37,925 bases of DNA from Halobacteriales archaeon QS_4_69_225 (GTDB taxonomy: Archaea; Halobacteriota; Halobacteria; Halobacteriales; Haloarculaceae). The position numbers and the translations under genes were made by a program. The notes under the pieces were generated by a model, which made no database searches, was not told where the DNA came from, and saw nothing but the letters and a program-made list of their open reading frames with translations. Shown here one piece after another: positions 17,136 through 25,882 of this stretch; positions within the stretch are counted from its first letter, which is position 1; every line of letters starts with the position of its first letter. The stretch lies in the NCBI GenBank assembly GCA_003020965.1, contig PXRL01000023.1, forward strand, positions 1-37,925. Reading direction: 5' to 3'.

Positions 17136-17906
17136 TCAGACGTGGTCCTCCGGCATGAGCGCCTCGAACGGCTGGGCCTCCAGCCACCCGCAGAGCCGGA
17201 CCAACTGTCCGGTCGCCCGTTCGAACATCTCGGCGCCCTTCTCGGCGGTGGCGTCGGTCTGGTCGCCGAGGACGCCGTTGTCGGTGTTGTCGGCGGCGTC
17301 GTAGAACGTCCGGGCGCCGTAGCGGATCATGTCGGCGGCCTCGAGGTTGACCACGCCGTCGTCGCGGGCGTCCTCGAGGCGGTCGTCGCGGGTTAGTTCC
17401 GGCGCGAGGTGCTGGATCAGCGCCGTCTCCTTCGGCCCGCCGTGGGGGCCGTTCCGTGCGAACAGGTCGTCGACCAGATCCGGGATGCTGTCGTTCCACA
17501 TCCACTCGACGGCGTACAGCAGCTCCTCGTCGCGGAGCCGGCGGCCGACCTCCCGGAGGTGTTCGACGTTGCCGCCGTGGGCGTTGACGTAGATCACCCG
17601 GTCGATGCCGTGGTACGCGAGGTTGCGGGTGAGCGACTCGACGTAGTCCCGGAAGACGGGCGCGTCGACCCACATCGTCCCGTGGAACTGCCGGTGGTGG
17701 GGGCTGACGCCGACGTTCACCGTCGGCGTGCAGACCACGTCGGCCCGGTCGGCGGCCTCGCGTGCGAACGACTCCGCGATGAGGTGGTCCGTCGCGAGCG
17801 GCAGGTGCGGGCCGTGTTGCTCGGTCGAGCCGAGCGGCACGAGCGCCAGCGACCCGTCGCCGAGAGCCTCGCCGGCCTCCGGCCAGGTGACGTTACCTAT
17901 GTACAT
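17136..17906 (-). CDS. Creatininase-family amidohydrolase
   Basis: 256 residues. Metal-site segments are PLGSTEQHGPHLPLATD (Glu29, His31, Asp40) and YVNAHGGN (His110), with GVSPHHRQFHG and GPHGGPKETAL as further family blocks. The Glu that follows the histidine in true creatininases is replaced by Gly in NAHGGN. That is closer to ArfB/MftE-type members (formamide or peptide hydrolases of F420/riboflavin or mycofactocin synthesis). ArfB, the FAPy deformylase of archaeal flavin/F420 synthesis, is a plausible assignment but not proven. The long open frame to 18077 is rejected because the family starts at MYIGNVTWPEAG. Confidence 0.83.
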   Translation of the reverse strand: MYIGNVTWPEAGEALGDGSLALVPLGSTEQHGPHLPLATDHLIAESFAREAADRADVVCTPTVNVGVSPHHRQFHGTMWVDAPVFRDYVESLTRNLAYHGIDRVIYVNAHGGNVEHLREVGRRLRDEELLYAVEWMWNDSIPDLVDDLFARNGPHGGPKETALIQHLAPELTRDDRLEDARDDGVVNLEAADMIRYGARTFYDAADNTDNGVLGDQTDATAEKGAEMFERATGQLVRLCGWLEAQPFEALMPEDHV

Positions 17907-17949
17907 ACCCGGACGTCGGCACGGACGGTCAAGAAGGTGGGGTACTCGA

Positions 17950-18252
17950 TCACGTCGCTCCGTCGTCGCCGGCCCGCCCCGCCGTCGTGTCGCCGCCGTC
18001 GGCGACGGCGCCGCGGACGTCACCCTCCTCGGCGTCCGCGTCGGCCTCCAGGGCCGTCGCGATGCGCTCCAGGGCACGGACGAGCCGCAATAGCAGGTGG
18101 ACGACGAGCACCGCGACGGCTACCGACGCCAGCAGGATGACGCCGGCGAGGAGCCGCTGGATGATGAGCACGCTGTACAGGAGGACGACGACGGCGACGA
18201 CGGCGGCGACGCCCGCCAGGAGCCGTCGGTCGACGCCGATACGGGACGACAT
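17950..18252 (-). CDS. Small two-helix membrane protein
   Basis: 100 residues from the ATG at 18252. Two adjacent hydrophobic helices (about 12-30 and 34-55) end in HLLLRLVRALERI, followed by an acidic, Gly/Asp-rich soluble tail. No recognised family. It lies 43 nt upstream of the creatininase-family gene on the same strand, possibly in one transcript. TATA-like sequence (minus-strand catttaatc, near 18278) is about 27 nt upstream. A decayed sequence of the same layout lies directly upstream. Confidence 0.6.
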   Translation of the reverse strand: MSSRIGVDRRLLAGVAAVVAVVVLLYSVLIIQRLLAGVILLASVAVAVLVVHLLLRLVRALERIATALEADADAEEGDVRGAVADGGDTTAGRAGDDGAT

Positions 18253-18553
18253 ACGGCCCTTCCAGCGGCGACAAAGATTAAATGTGACGCCGCCGCCCGG
18301 ACCAGTCGCCACAGCAGGTAGAGGACGACGAGCGGGATCACCAGACCGAGTCCGGGCAGTAGTTGTCCTACTATCAATGCGCTGTAGACGACCGAGAGTA
18401 CGAAAACGATTACATCTCTGCCACTGAAACTGGAAATTACAAACTTTCTATATACAATAGTCGATAGGACGCTCCCGAGTCAGACCGGCTATTCACGTTA
18501 ACTTGGCGTAGAAAACAGTAATATACTAGATGATGTAATCGTCAGCCAGAATC
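18253..18553. other. AT-rich intergenic region
   Basis: Apart from the remnant described at 18288-18419, this holds only AT-rich sequence (about 18420-18550) with several TATA-like patches, including aatatacta near 18521. These may be the promoter of the lipoprotein gene at 18554. Base composition is clearly below the surrounding genes. Confidence 0.4.
18288..18419 (-). pseudogene. Remnant of a paralogous two-helix membrane protein
   Basis: The minus frame reads VIVFVLSVVYSALIVG, then QLLPGLGLVIPLVVLYLLWR and LVRAAASH. The pattern VYSALI...LLPG...LYLLWRLVRAA parallels LYSVLI...LLAG...VHLLLRLVRAL of the intact gene next door. I find no ATG or GTG in this frame back to the stop near 18487; only a TTG at 18377 could start it, in the middle of helix 1. 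Read as a decayed tandem duplicate. A short TTG-initiated protein is the alternative. Confidence 0.4.
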
Positions 18554-19219
18554 ATGAAACGGAGAAATCTGTTGACGTCGGCCGTCCTGACGGGCTTAGC
18601 CGGCTGTTCGCTCACCGGCCCCAGCGACGAGGCGGCTGAAACACAGCCCCGAACCGATACCGAGACGCCGACTGCGACGGAGACACCGACTGCCACCGAA
18701 GACGAGTCACCCGATTTTTCGTCCGAGAGGCCGACCCCGGCCGGTGATGTCGGCCGAATCGAGGCGGTCCGGGCGCACCCACTCCCCGAGTCCGTCCCCC
18801 TGGAGAGACGCGTCGAACTCCTCGAGCAACCGACCAGCAGTCAGGGCGGGACGCTTTTCATCTCGCTCCGAAATACGGACAGTCGTTCCTGGTACCTCAC
18901 GTCAGATGCTCCGGATCTCCCGTTTCACGCGTCCTTTTGTTCGGGGCACCATTTAGCGGTCGATTACGGGTCAGCCGACATCTCCAACGGGTGTCCGATC
19001 GGTGGAAGTGCCGTGCCGAGAGTGATCGGCTCAGAGACGCTCGAACCGGGCGAGGCGGTCGCCGATGAGCGGGTCCTCGTCACGTCCGACGTTGCCAAGA
19101 CCTGTTTCGCGGCGGGCGAACACCCCTTCGACAACAAGTACGGCATCCGAAAATCAGAGGAGGACGACGATTCGGGACTTGCATTCAATTGGAGATTCGA
19201 CGTCATCGTCGCCGAGTGA
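18554..19219 (+). CDS. Secreted lipoprotein of unknown function
   Basis: 221 residues. The signal is MKRRNLLTSAVLTGLAGC with the lipobox LAGC at 15-18 and a KRR Tat-like start. It is followed by a Thr/Glu/Pro linker (repeated TETPTAT), typical of haloarchaeal lipoproteins, and a domain with four cysteines, probably beta-rich (GGTLFISLRNTDS). The NTDS/EPGEAV pattern resembles immunoglobulin-like haloarchaeal surface domains, but I do not recognise a named family. Slightly lower GC and different codon use than flanking genes suggest a more recent arrival. Confidence 0.72.
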   Translation: MKRRNLLTSAVLTGLAGCSLTGPSDEAAETQPRTDTETPTATETPTATEDESPDFSSERPTPAGDVGRIEAVRAHPLPESVPLERRVELLEQPTSSQGGTLFISLRNTDSRSWYLTSDAPDLPFHASFCSGHHLAVDYGSADISNGCPIGGSAVPRVIGSETLEPGEAVADERVLVTSDVAKTCFAAGEHPFDNKYGIRKSEEDDDSGLAFNWRFDVIVAE

Positions 19220-19357
19220 CCCGGACTCGGGTCCACAGGAGTCCGTTCGGGAGGGACCGACTGAAATGGGTTGCTACCGGTTCTACCGGGGAGCAGGCCC
19301 GTGATTCATCGTCTCCAGCCGCGGAGGTAGTTGACTACGAGTCGCGCCATCCAGTAG

Positions 19358-19366
19358 TTCTATACC
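19358..19366 (+). promoter_or_regulatory. TATA box for thyA-folA
   Basis: ttctatacc is centred about 33 nt before the thyA ATG (19395), leaving a very short leader. Confidence 0.5.
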
Positions 19367-19394
19367 GGTCGGTCCCGCATCTATCAGTACATAA

Positions 19395-20420
19395 ATGCGA
19401 CAGTACCACGACCTCGTCTCGGACGTCCTCTCGGGCGGGACGTACAAGCCGAACCGGACCGGCGTCGACACGGTCGCCGTCTTCTCCCAGCACTACGAGG
19501 TCGACCTCCGCGAGGGCTTTCCGCTCCTGACGACCAAGCGGATGGACGGCTATCGGTGGAACTCGCTCATCCACGAGCTGCTGTGGTACCTCTCCGGGGA
19601 GGCGCACATCCGGAGCCTGCGCGAGGAGACGAAGATCTGGGACGCCTGGGCCGACGACGACGGACGGCTCGACACGGCCTACGGCCGCTTCTGGCGGCGG
19701 TTCCCGGTGCCTGACGACCCCGCCCGGCTGCCGGGTGAGAGCTGGCCCGACGACGCCCACCGCTGGACGACGACCGAGACCGCGCCCGACGGCACCGAGC
19801 GCCAGGTGTTCGACCAGCTACGGTACGTTCTCGACACGCTGGCGGAAAGTCCCCACTCCCGTCGGATGGTGGTCAACGCCTGGCACCCGGCCAACGCCGC
19901 CGTCTCGACGCTGCCGCCGTGTCACTACACCTTCGTCTTCAGCGTCCAGGGCGACCGGCTGAACGTCCATCTCACCCAGCGGTCCGGCGACGTCGCCTTG
20001 GGCGTCCCCTTCAACCTCGCGGCGTACGCGCTTCTGACCCACGCCATCGCCAACCGCACGGAGTTCGCGGTCGGCTCCTTCGGCCACACCGTCGTCGACG
20101 CGCACGTCTACTGCGGCGAGGGCGACCGCGGCGCCTGGTACGCCGACAACCTGCCGGCGCTGCAGGAGCGGCTGGCGGCCGTCGAGGACCGCGCCGGCTA
20201 CGCCGACGTTCGGGCGTGGCTCGAGGAGACGGCCCCGCCCGAGCCCGACGGCGATGGGTACGACCACGTCCCCGGCCTGTTGACCCAGCTGAGCCGCGAG
20301 CCGCGCGAGCGGCCGGCGATCGAGGTGGCCGACCGCCCGCTCGACGAGCTCGCCTACGATGACGTCCGGCTGCGGGGGTACGACCCCGCGCCGGGCATCG
20401 AGTTCGCGGTGGCGGAGTGA
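19395..20420 (+). CDS. thyA: Thymidylate synthase ThyA
   Basis: 341 residues. It methylates dUMP to dTMP with methylenetetrahydrofolate, producing dihydrofolate. YKPNRTGV near residues 17-24 carries the phosphate-binding arginine. The catalytic cysteine is C176 in LPPCHYTF, followed by QRSGDVALGVPFN, the dUMP-binding block. The dihydrofolate reductase gene overlaps its stop, matching the need to recycle dihydrofolate. Longer than E. coli ThyA mainly through an insertion around the ETAPDGTERQ segment, common in haloarchaea. Confidence 0.94.
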   Translation: MRQYHDLVSDVLSGGTYKPNRTGVDTVAVFSQHYEVDLREGFPLLTTKRMDGYRWNSLIHELLWYLSGEAHIRSLREETKIWDAWADDDGRLDTAYGRFWRRFPVPDDPARLPGESWPDDAHRWTTTETAPDGTERQVFDQLRYVLDTLAESPHSRRMVVNAWHPANAAVSTLPPCHYTFVFSVQGDRLNVHLTQRSGDVALGVPFNLAAYALLTHAIANRTEFAVGSFGHTVVDAHVYCGEGDRGAWYADNLPALQERLAAVEDRAGYADVRAWLEETAPPEPDGDGYDHVPGLLTQLSREPRERPAIEVADRPLDELAYDDVRLRGYDPAPGIEFAVAE

Positions 20421-20422
20421 CC

Positions 20423-20938
20423 GTGAGCGCGAGCGCGACCGACCGAATGTGCGTCTCGCTCGTCGCCGCCGTCGCGGCGAACGGCGTCATCGGGGCGGAC
20501 GGCGAGATGCCGTGGCACTACCCCGCGGACCTCGCGCGGTTCAAGGAGACGACGATGGGGCATCCGGTCGTGATGGGCCGACGGACCTACGACTCCATCG
20601 CGGCGCGGCTCGGCGGCCCCCTGCCCGGCCGGACGAACGTGGTGCTGTCCCGCCGCGACGACCTCGACCTCCCGGAGGGGGCCGTCCACGCCCGCGGCGT
20701 CGAGGCGGCCCTGGAGGCGGCCGGCGAGGCGCTCGACGGCGACCGCGAGACCGTCTACGTCGCCGGCGGCGCCTCCGTCTACGAGCAGTTCCTCGACCGC
20801 GCCGACGAACTCCGGCTCACGGAGATTCCCGAGCGACCGGACGGCGACACCTACTTCCCGGAGTTCGGCCCCGAGTGGACCGAAACCGACCGCGAGACCG
20901 ACGGCGAGCTGGCGTTCGTCACCTACCGCCGGGAGTGA
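20423..20938 (+). CDS. folA: Dihydrofolate reductase
   Basis: 171 residues from a GTG at 20423. It reduces dihydrofolate made by ThyA using NADPH. The core is clear: AANGVIGADGEMPW, then PADLARFK with the catalytic Asp36, MGRRTYDSI, and VYVAGGASVYEQF. Start choice: GTG at 20417 overlaps the thyA stop, GTG at 20423 has GGAGTGA five bases upstream, and ATG at 20447 gives the leanest N-terminus (MCVSLVAAVAANG). 20423 is preferred for its SD site, with 20447 close behind. The haloarchaeal name is hdrA/hdrB. The 3' end overlaps the convergent membrane-protein gene by 16 bases. Confidence 0.9.
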   Translation: MSASATDRMCVSLVAAVAANGVIGADGEMPWHYPADLARFKETTMGHPVVMGRRTYDSIAARLGGPLPGRTNVVLSRRDDLDLPEGAVHARGVEAALEAAGEALDGDRETVYVAGGASVYEQFLDRADELRLTEIPERPDGDTYFPEFGPEWTETDRETDGELAFVTYRRE

Positions 20939-21306
20939 CGACGGTCGTCGGCGACGCGGCGGCCGACGTGGCCGCCGACGGTGCTCAGACCGACGATGTA
21001 CCCCGCGCCGACCGCCACGAGGACCGCCACTCCCCCGAGTCCGGTCATGCCGCCGACCGCCCGGTAGATCGGGAGGACGGACAGCGCGACGAGGGCGAGC
21101 AACACCGGCACGGCGACGCCACCCGCGAGCGCACCGACCCGCAGGCCGTCGCCCGCCTCGCCCGCCCGGAGGTAGCCGGCGACGCCGCCGCCGAGGAGCG
21201 GCGCCAGCGGGACCACCGTCGCCGACAGCACCGTTACCGCGGCGCCGACGAGGGCGTTCGTCCCTACGCTCGTCGTCTCGTCGGCGCCCGTGGTGGCCGT
21301 TTTCAT
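20923..21306 (-). CDS. DUF5518-like small membrane protein
   Basis: 127 residues from the ATG at 21306. Four hydrophobic helices include the conserved-looking NALVGAAVTVLSATVVPLAP start, GGGVAGYLRAGEAGDGLRVG and ALAGGVAVPVLLALVAL. This resembles haloarchaeal DUF5518 proteins (from memory). A minus-strand TATA, cttttatcgg near 21332, is about 26 nt upstream, giving a leaderless transcript. The short basic tail overlaps the end of folA. Function unknown. Confidence 0.7.
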   Translation of the reverse strand: MKTATTGADETTSVGTNALVGAAVTVLSATVVPLAPLLGGGVAGYLRAGEAGDGLRVGALAGGVAVPVLLALVALSVLPIYRAVGGMTGLGGVAVLVAVGAGYIVGLSTVGGHVGRRVADDRRHSRR

Positions 21307-21424
21307 ACCACTCGGATATATTCGAACCGATAAAAGGACTGCGCCGCGCGGCGGGTCGCTCCGGTCCCGGAGGCCTGCTCCCGCCAGGCCGGGGATTTTA
21401 GCCGCGGCGCCCCGTGGTCGGGGT

Positions 21425-24400
21425 ATGGCAACGGAGGGCGGCGACTCGGCCCCGACCCCGACCCCGAATCCGGACCCGGCCACGGACCCGGCGGCCGACC
21501 CCCGGGCGGAGTACGATTACACGGCCGGCGAGGTCGAGCGGCCGGAGCTGGTGGCGGAGCTGGAGCCGCTGGTCGACGGCGAGGTGCGGTTCGACGAGTA
21601 CACCCGGACGCTGTACGCGACCGACGCTTCGGCGTACGCGATGACGCCGGTCGGCGTGGTCTTCCCGACCGACGTCGACGACGCCGCGGCGGTCGTCGAG
21701 CGCTGCCACGAGCGGTCGGTGCCGGTGCTGCCCCGCGGCGGCGGCACGTCGCTCGCCGGGCAGACGGTCAACGAGGCGGTCGTCCTCGACTTCACCCGCC
21801 ACATGGACGGGGTCCGCGAGATCGACCCCGACGGCCGGACGGCAACCGCCGAACCGGGCGTCCGGCTGGGCGATTTGAACGCCGTTCTCGCCGACCACGG
21901 GCTGAAGTTCGCGCCCGACCCGGCATGGGGCGACCGGAGCGCCCTGGGCGGCGCCATCGGCAACAACTCGACCGGCAGCCACTCGCTGGTGTACGGCAAG
22001 ACCGACGCCTACCTCGAGGACGTGGAGGTGGTGCTGGCCGACGGCACCGTCCACCGGTTCGGCGCGGTCACCCCCGAGGAGTGGCGCCGGCGGGCCGACC
22101 GCGACGACCGGGTCGGGCGAATCTACGCGGCCCTGCTCGAGGTCGTCGAGGCGTCGAGCGAGGCGGTCCGGGAGGCGTACCCGGAGCTGAAGCGGAACGT
22201 CTCCGGCTACAACCTCGACCGGCTCGTCGAGGAGTACGAGGCCGTCCGGGCCGGCGACCGCGAGACAATCAACCTCGCGCGGGTTCTCGCCGGCAGCGAG
22301 GGGACGCTCGGCGTCGTCACGGAGGCGACGGTCGCCCTCGAGCCCGTCCCGGAGACGAAGGCGGTGGCGCTGCTGTCCTACGAGGACCTCCTGTCGGCGC
22401 TGTCGGACGTCGCGACCGTCCTGGAGTTCGACCCCGCGGCCGTCGAGGTGCTGGACGACGTCCTGCTGGAGTTGGCCCGGGACACCGCCGAGTTCGGCGA
22501 ACTGGTCGCGGAGACGCTTCCCGAGACGGCCGGCGGCGTCCTGCTGGTGGAGTTCTACGCCGACGACGACGCCGAGGGCCGGCGGCTGGTCGCGGAGCTG
22601 CTGGCCGACCGCCACCCGGAGACGGCGACCGTCGCCGACCCCGACGACGGCAGGGAGACGGACGCGCCGGTGCGGGCCGTCCACGCCGCCGAGGCCCACG
22701 ACGAGGCCGACCGCGAGCGGTTCTGGAAGCTCCGGAAGTCCGGGCTGCCGATCCTGCTGAGCCGGACCACCGACGAGAAACACCTCAGCTTCATCGAGGA
22801 CACCGCCGTCCCGCCGGAGCACCTCCCGGAGTACGTCGCGGAGTTCCAGGAGCTGCTGGCGGACAACGACACGTTCGCGAGCTTCTACGCCCACGCCGGG
22901 CCGGGCTGTCTCCACATTCGACCGCTCATCGACACGAAGTCGGTCGACGGCGTCGAGACGATGGAAGCCATCGCCGAGGGCGCGACCGACCTCGTGTTGG
23001 AGTACGACGGCAGCGTCTCCGGCGAGCACGGCGACGGCCGCGCCCGGACGGCGTGGAACCGGAAGCTGTACGGCGAGGCGGTGTTCGAGCTGTTCCGCGG
23101 GGTGAAGTCGGCGTTCGACCCCGAGTGGCTGCTCAACCCGGGGCAGGTCTGCGGCGACGTCGAGCCGACCGACGACCTCCGGATCGGCCCCGACTACGAG
23201 TTCGACGCCGGCTTCGAGCCGGCGCTGTCGTGGGACGACGACGGCTTCCAGGGGATGGTCGAGCTGTGTCACGGCTGCGGCGGCTGCCGGGGGCCCCAGG
23301 AGACGACCGGCGGGGTGATGTGTCCGACCTACCGGGCCGCCGAGGAGGAGGCGCTGAGCACGCGCGGCCGGGCCAACGCCCTCCGGGCGGCGATGTCCGG
23401 CGAGCTCGACGCCGCGGCGACGGACGACGAGTTCATGACCGAGGTGCTGGACCTCTGTGTCGGCTGCAAGGGGTGTGTGCGGAACTGCCCCAGCGAGGTC
23501 GACCTCGCGAAGCTGAAGGTCGAACTCCAGCACCAGCGGCACGACCGCGAGGGGGCGACCCTCCGGGACCGGCTGTTCGCCAACGTCGAGTGGGCCGCCC
23601 GCCTCGGCAGCGCGCTGGCGCCGCTGTCGAACCGGCTGGCGTCGCTGCCCGGCGCGCGGGCGCTGCTGGAGCGGACGATCGGCATCGCCCGCGAGCGGCA
23701 ACTGCCGACGTTCCGCCGCGAGTCGTTCGTCGACTGGTTCGACGCCCGCGGCCCGGCCGTCCCCGAGGCGGAGGCCGCCGAGCGAGTGCTACTGTTGCCG
23801 GACACGTTCACCAACTACACCGAGCCGGCGGTCGCGAAGGCGGCCGTCCGGGTGCTGGAGGCCGCCGACGTCCACGTCCGGGTGGCCGACGTCGGCCCCG
23901 CGGGACGGGCGGCCTTCTCGAAGGGCTTTCTCGACCTCGCCGAGGAGCGGGCCCGCGACGTCGTCGCCGAGCTCACCCCGCGGGTCGAGGAGGGGTGGGA
24001 CGTCGTCGTCTGCGAGCCGTCCGACGCCGTGATGCTGCAGTCCGACTACGCCGACCTGCTGGGCGACACCTCGGCGGAGCCGCTGGCGGAGCGCACCTTC
24101 GGCGTCTGCGAGTACCTCGACGTCCGGCGGCTCGACGAGCGGGTGGCCTTCGACGCGCCGACGGAGTCGCTGGTCTACCACGGCCACTGCCACCAGACGG
24201 CGACGAAGCGGGACCACCACGCCGTCGGCGTCCTCCGGCGGGCCGGCTACGACGTCGAGCCGCTGGATTCGACCTGCTGCGGGATGGCCGGCGCCTTCGG
24301 CTACGAGGCCGAGCACTACTCGATGAGCCGCGCGGTCGGCCGGCTGCTGTTCGAGCAGGTCGACGCCGCCGACGGCGCTCCGGTCGCGCCCGGGGCCTCC

Positions 24401-24481
24401 TGTCGGACCCAGCTCGGCGACCGCGAGGACGGCCCCGAGCCCGACCACCCGATCCAGCGGCTCGCGGCCGCGCTCCGGTAG
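21425..24481 (+). CDS. FAD-linked oxidase / Fe-S (D-lactate dehydrogenase-like) fusion
   Basis: 1018 residues fusing a GlcD/DLD-type flavoprotein with a GlcF/GlpC-type iron-sulfur protein. The FAD PCMH domain has LPRGGGTSLAGQ near 102 and GGAIGNNSTGSHS. The FAD-oxidase C-terminal domain has SGEHGDGRART near 531-541. A dicluster 4Fe-4S domain has CHGCGGC near 615 and CVGCKGCVRNCP near 678. The C-terminal cysteine-rich repeats include GHCHQTATK and STCCGMAGAFGY near 948-959. Probable reaction: membrane-side oxidation of D-lactate, glycolate or a similar 2-hydroxyacid, passing electrons to menaquinone. The acidic Pro/Thr N-terminal 25 residues are not conserved. TATA-like gattttag at 21394-21401 sits 27 nt upstream. 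Substrate is uncertain. Confidence 0.9.
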   Translation: MATEGGDSAPTPTPNPDPATDPAADPRAEYDYTAGEVERPELVAELEPLVDGEVRFDEYTRTLYATDASAYAMTPVGVVFPTDVDDAAAVVERCHERSVPVLPRGGGTSLAGQTVNEAVVLDFTRHMDGVREIDPDGRTATAEPGVRLGDLNAVLADHGLKFAPDPAWGDRSALGGAIGNNSTGSHSLVYGKTDAYLEDVEVVLADGTVHRFGAVTPEEWRRRADRDDRVGRIYAALLEVVEASSEAVREAYPELKRNVSGYNLDRLVEEYEAVRAGDRETINLARVLAGSEGTLGVVTEATVALEPVPETKAVALLSYEDLLSALSDVATVLEFDPAAVEVLDDVLLELARDTAEFGELVAETLPETAGGVLLVEFYADDDAEGRRLVAELLADRHPETATVADPDDGRETDAPVRAVHAAEAHDEADRERFWKLRKSGLPILLSRTTDEKHLSFIEDTAVPPEHLPEYVAEFQELLADNDTFASFYAHAGPGCLHIRPLIDTKSVDGVETMEAIAEGATDLVLEYDGSVSGEHGDGRARTAWNRKLYGEAVFELFRGVKSAFDPEWLLNPGQVCGDVEPTDDLRIGPDYEFDAGFEPALSWDDDGFQGMVELCHGCGGCRGPQETTGGVMCPTYRAAEEEALSTRGRANALRAAMSGELDAAATDDEFMTEVLDLCVGCKGCVRNCPSEVDLAKLKVELQHQRHDREGATLRDRLFANVEWAARLGSALAPLSNRLASLPGARALLERTIGIARERQLPTFRRESFVDWFDARGPAVPEAEAAERVLLLPDTFTNYTEPAVAKAAVRVLEAADVHVRVADVGPAGRAAFSKGFLDLAEERARDVVAELTPRVEEGWDVVVCEPSDAVMLQSDYADLLGDTSAEPLAERTFGVCEYLDVRRLDERVAFDAPTESLVYHGHCHQTATKRDHHAVGVLRRAGYDVEPLDSTCCGMAGAFGYEAEHYSMSRAVGRLLFEQVDAADGAPVAPGASCRTQLGDREDGPEPDHPIQRLAAALR

Positions 24482-24527
24482 GCGCCGGCCGGCGATTCGG
24501 CCGCCGTCGCCGCGAGCCGAACGCAGG

Positions 24528-24536
24528 GATTTTATG
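24528..24536 (+). promoter_or_regulatory. TATA box for the membrane winged-helix gene
   Basis: gattttatg is centred about 31 nt upstream of the ATG at 24563, fitting a leaderless transcript. Confidence 0.5.
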
Positions 24537-24562
24537 ATCCGGGAGTCGACGGTCCCGTATCA

Positions 24563-25864
24563 ATGGGCTGGTCGCGTGCGGGTCGGACGCTGTCGGTTCT
24601 CCTTGCGGGCGTTCTGCTGCTGTCGGCCGCGACGGTCGGCCTCGCCGTCGGCGGGCCGACCGCCGACGGGGCGGCGAGCGACGGCGCGGCGGCCCCCGCA
24701 CGGACGGCGGAGTCGCCGGCACTGTTGCAGGACGCGACGGCGTTCGGGCCGTACACAGACAGGAGCCGAGTACGGGCAGCGGGGTCGCCGGCGCTGTTGC
24801 AGGAGTTCGAGGCCGACCGGACGGCCTTCATCATCACCATCTACGGGAACGGCTCCGCGGAGTGGCGGTTCCGGTACGAGCGGGCGCTCAACGGCTCCGA
24901 ACGCGACGACTTCGAGGCGTTCGCCGAGGAGTTCAACGACGACGAGACGGAGCTGTTCACCAACTTCCGGACGCGGGCGCGGTGGCTGACCGACAACGGC
25001 TCGCGGGCCACCGGCCGGGAGATGCGCGCGACGGGGTTCGCCCGCGACGCCCGCGTGGAGGGGTTGGCCCCGCAGACGCAGGCGCTCGGCGTCGTCGAGC
25101 TGTCGTTCCACTGGGAGGGGTTCGCCCGCCCGACCGACGACGGCGACGTCGAGGCCGGCGACGTCTTCGAGGGCGGGCTCTACGTCGGCCCCGACCAGGA
25201 ACTGGCCTTCGCCGCCGGCCCGAACCTGGCGTTCGTCCGCGCCCAGCCCACCGATGGCCGCGTGCTGTCGGGCGACTCGCTGGCGGAAAGCGACACCGTC
25301 ACCTGGACCGGCGAGCGGTCGTTCACCGACCAGCGCCCCCGGGTCGTGCTGGCCGACGCCGAGTCGGTCGACGACGCGGGAGCGACGCCGGCGGACGACG
25401 ACGGACGGGGACTGCTCCTGCCGATGGGGGTGCTACTGGTGGTCGTCGCGCTCGGCGGCGGCGCGGCGGTGGCCTACCGGAGCGGGGCGCTGCCGCCCGG
25501 CGGGGGGGCGGCCGCCGGGGCGGAGACCGACGCCGGCGACGGCGGGACGGGTGCGGGCGCAGGCGCAGGTGCGGGTGTCGCCGCCGACACCGTCGACGCG
25601 AGCCCGGCGGTCGACGTCAGCGAGGCGGAACTGCTCTCCGACGAGGAGCGCGTCATCGACCTGCTGGAGGACCGCGGCGGCCGGATGAAGCAGGTCGACA
25701 TCGTCGAGGTGACCGACTGGTCGAAATCGAAGGTGTCGATGCTGCTGTCGGACATGGAAGAGGACGACCAGATCTCCCGGCTCCGGGTCGGTCGCGAGAA
25801 CATCGTCTCGCTGGCCGGCAACGAGCCCGACGCCGCCGGCTCGCCGTTCGACGACGAGGAATAG
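24563..25864 (+). CDS. Membrane-anchored winged-helix regulator (DUF7345-like)
   Basis: 433 residues. A signal peptide (1-28) leads to an extracytoplasmic domain (about 80-275) with FIITIYGNGSAEWRFRY and LSFHWEGFARP blocks, resembling the haloarchaeal DUF7345 domain. One transmembrane helix follows (about 284-303, LLLPMGVLLVVVALGGG), then a Gly/Ala-rich linker. A C-terminal winged helix (about 358-420) includes ERVIDLLEDRGGRMKQVDIV and TDWSKSKVSMLLSDMEED, resembling DUF7343-type HTH domains. The layout suggests a one-component sensor that passes an outside signal to DNA. Target genes are unknown; autoregulation is possible. A 72-nt in-frame duplication lies after the signal peptide. Confidence 0.8.
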   Translation: MGWSRAGRTLSVLLAGVLLLSAATVGLAVGGPTADGAASDGAAAPARTAESPALLQDATAFGPYTDRSRVRAAGSPALLQEFEADRTAFIITIYGNGSAEWRFRYERALNGSERDDFEAFAEEFNDDETELFTNFRTRARWLTDNGSRATGREMRATGFARDARVEGLAPQTQALGVVELSFHWEGFARPTDDGDVEAGDVFEGGLYVGPDQELAFAAGPNLAFVRAQPTDGRVLSGDSLAESDTVTWTGERSFTDQRPRVVLADAESVDDAGATPADDDGRGLLLPMGVLLVVVALGGGAAVAYRSGALPPGGGAAAGAETDAGDGGTGAGAGAGAGVAADTVDASPAVDVSEAELLSDEERVIDLLEDRGGRMKQVDIVEVTDWSKSKVSMLLSDMEEDDQISRLRVGRENIVSLAGNEPDAAGSPFDDEE

Positions 25865-25882
25865 GGGAGTTGCTACTCTTCG

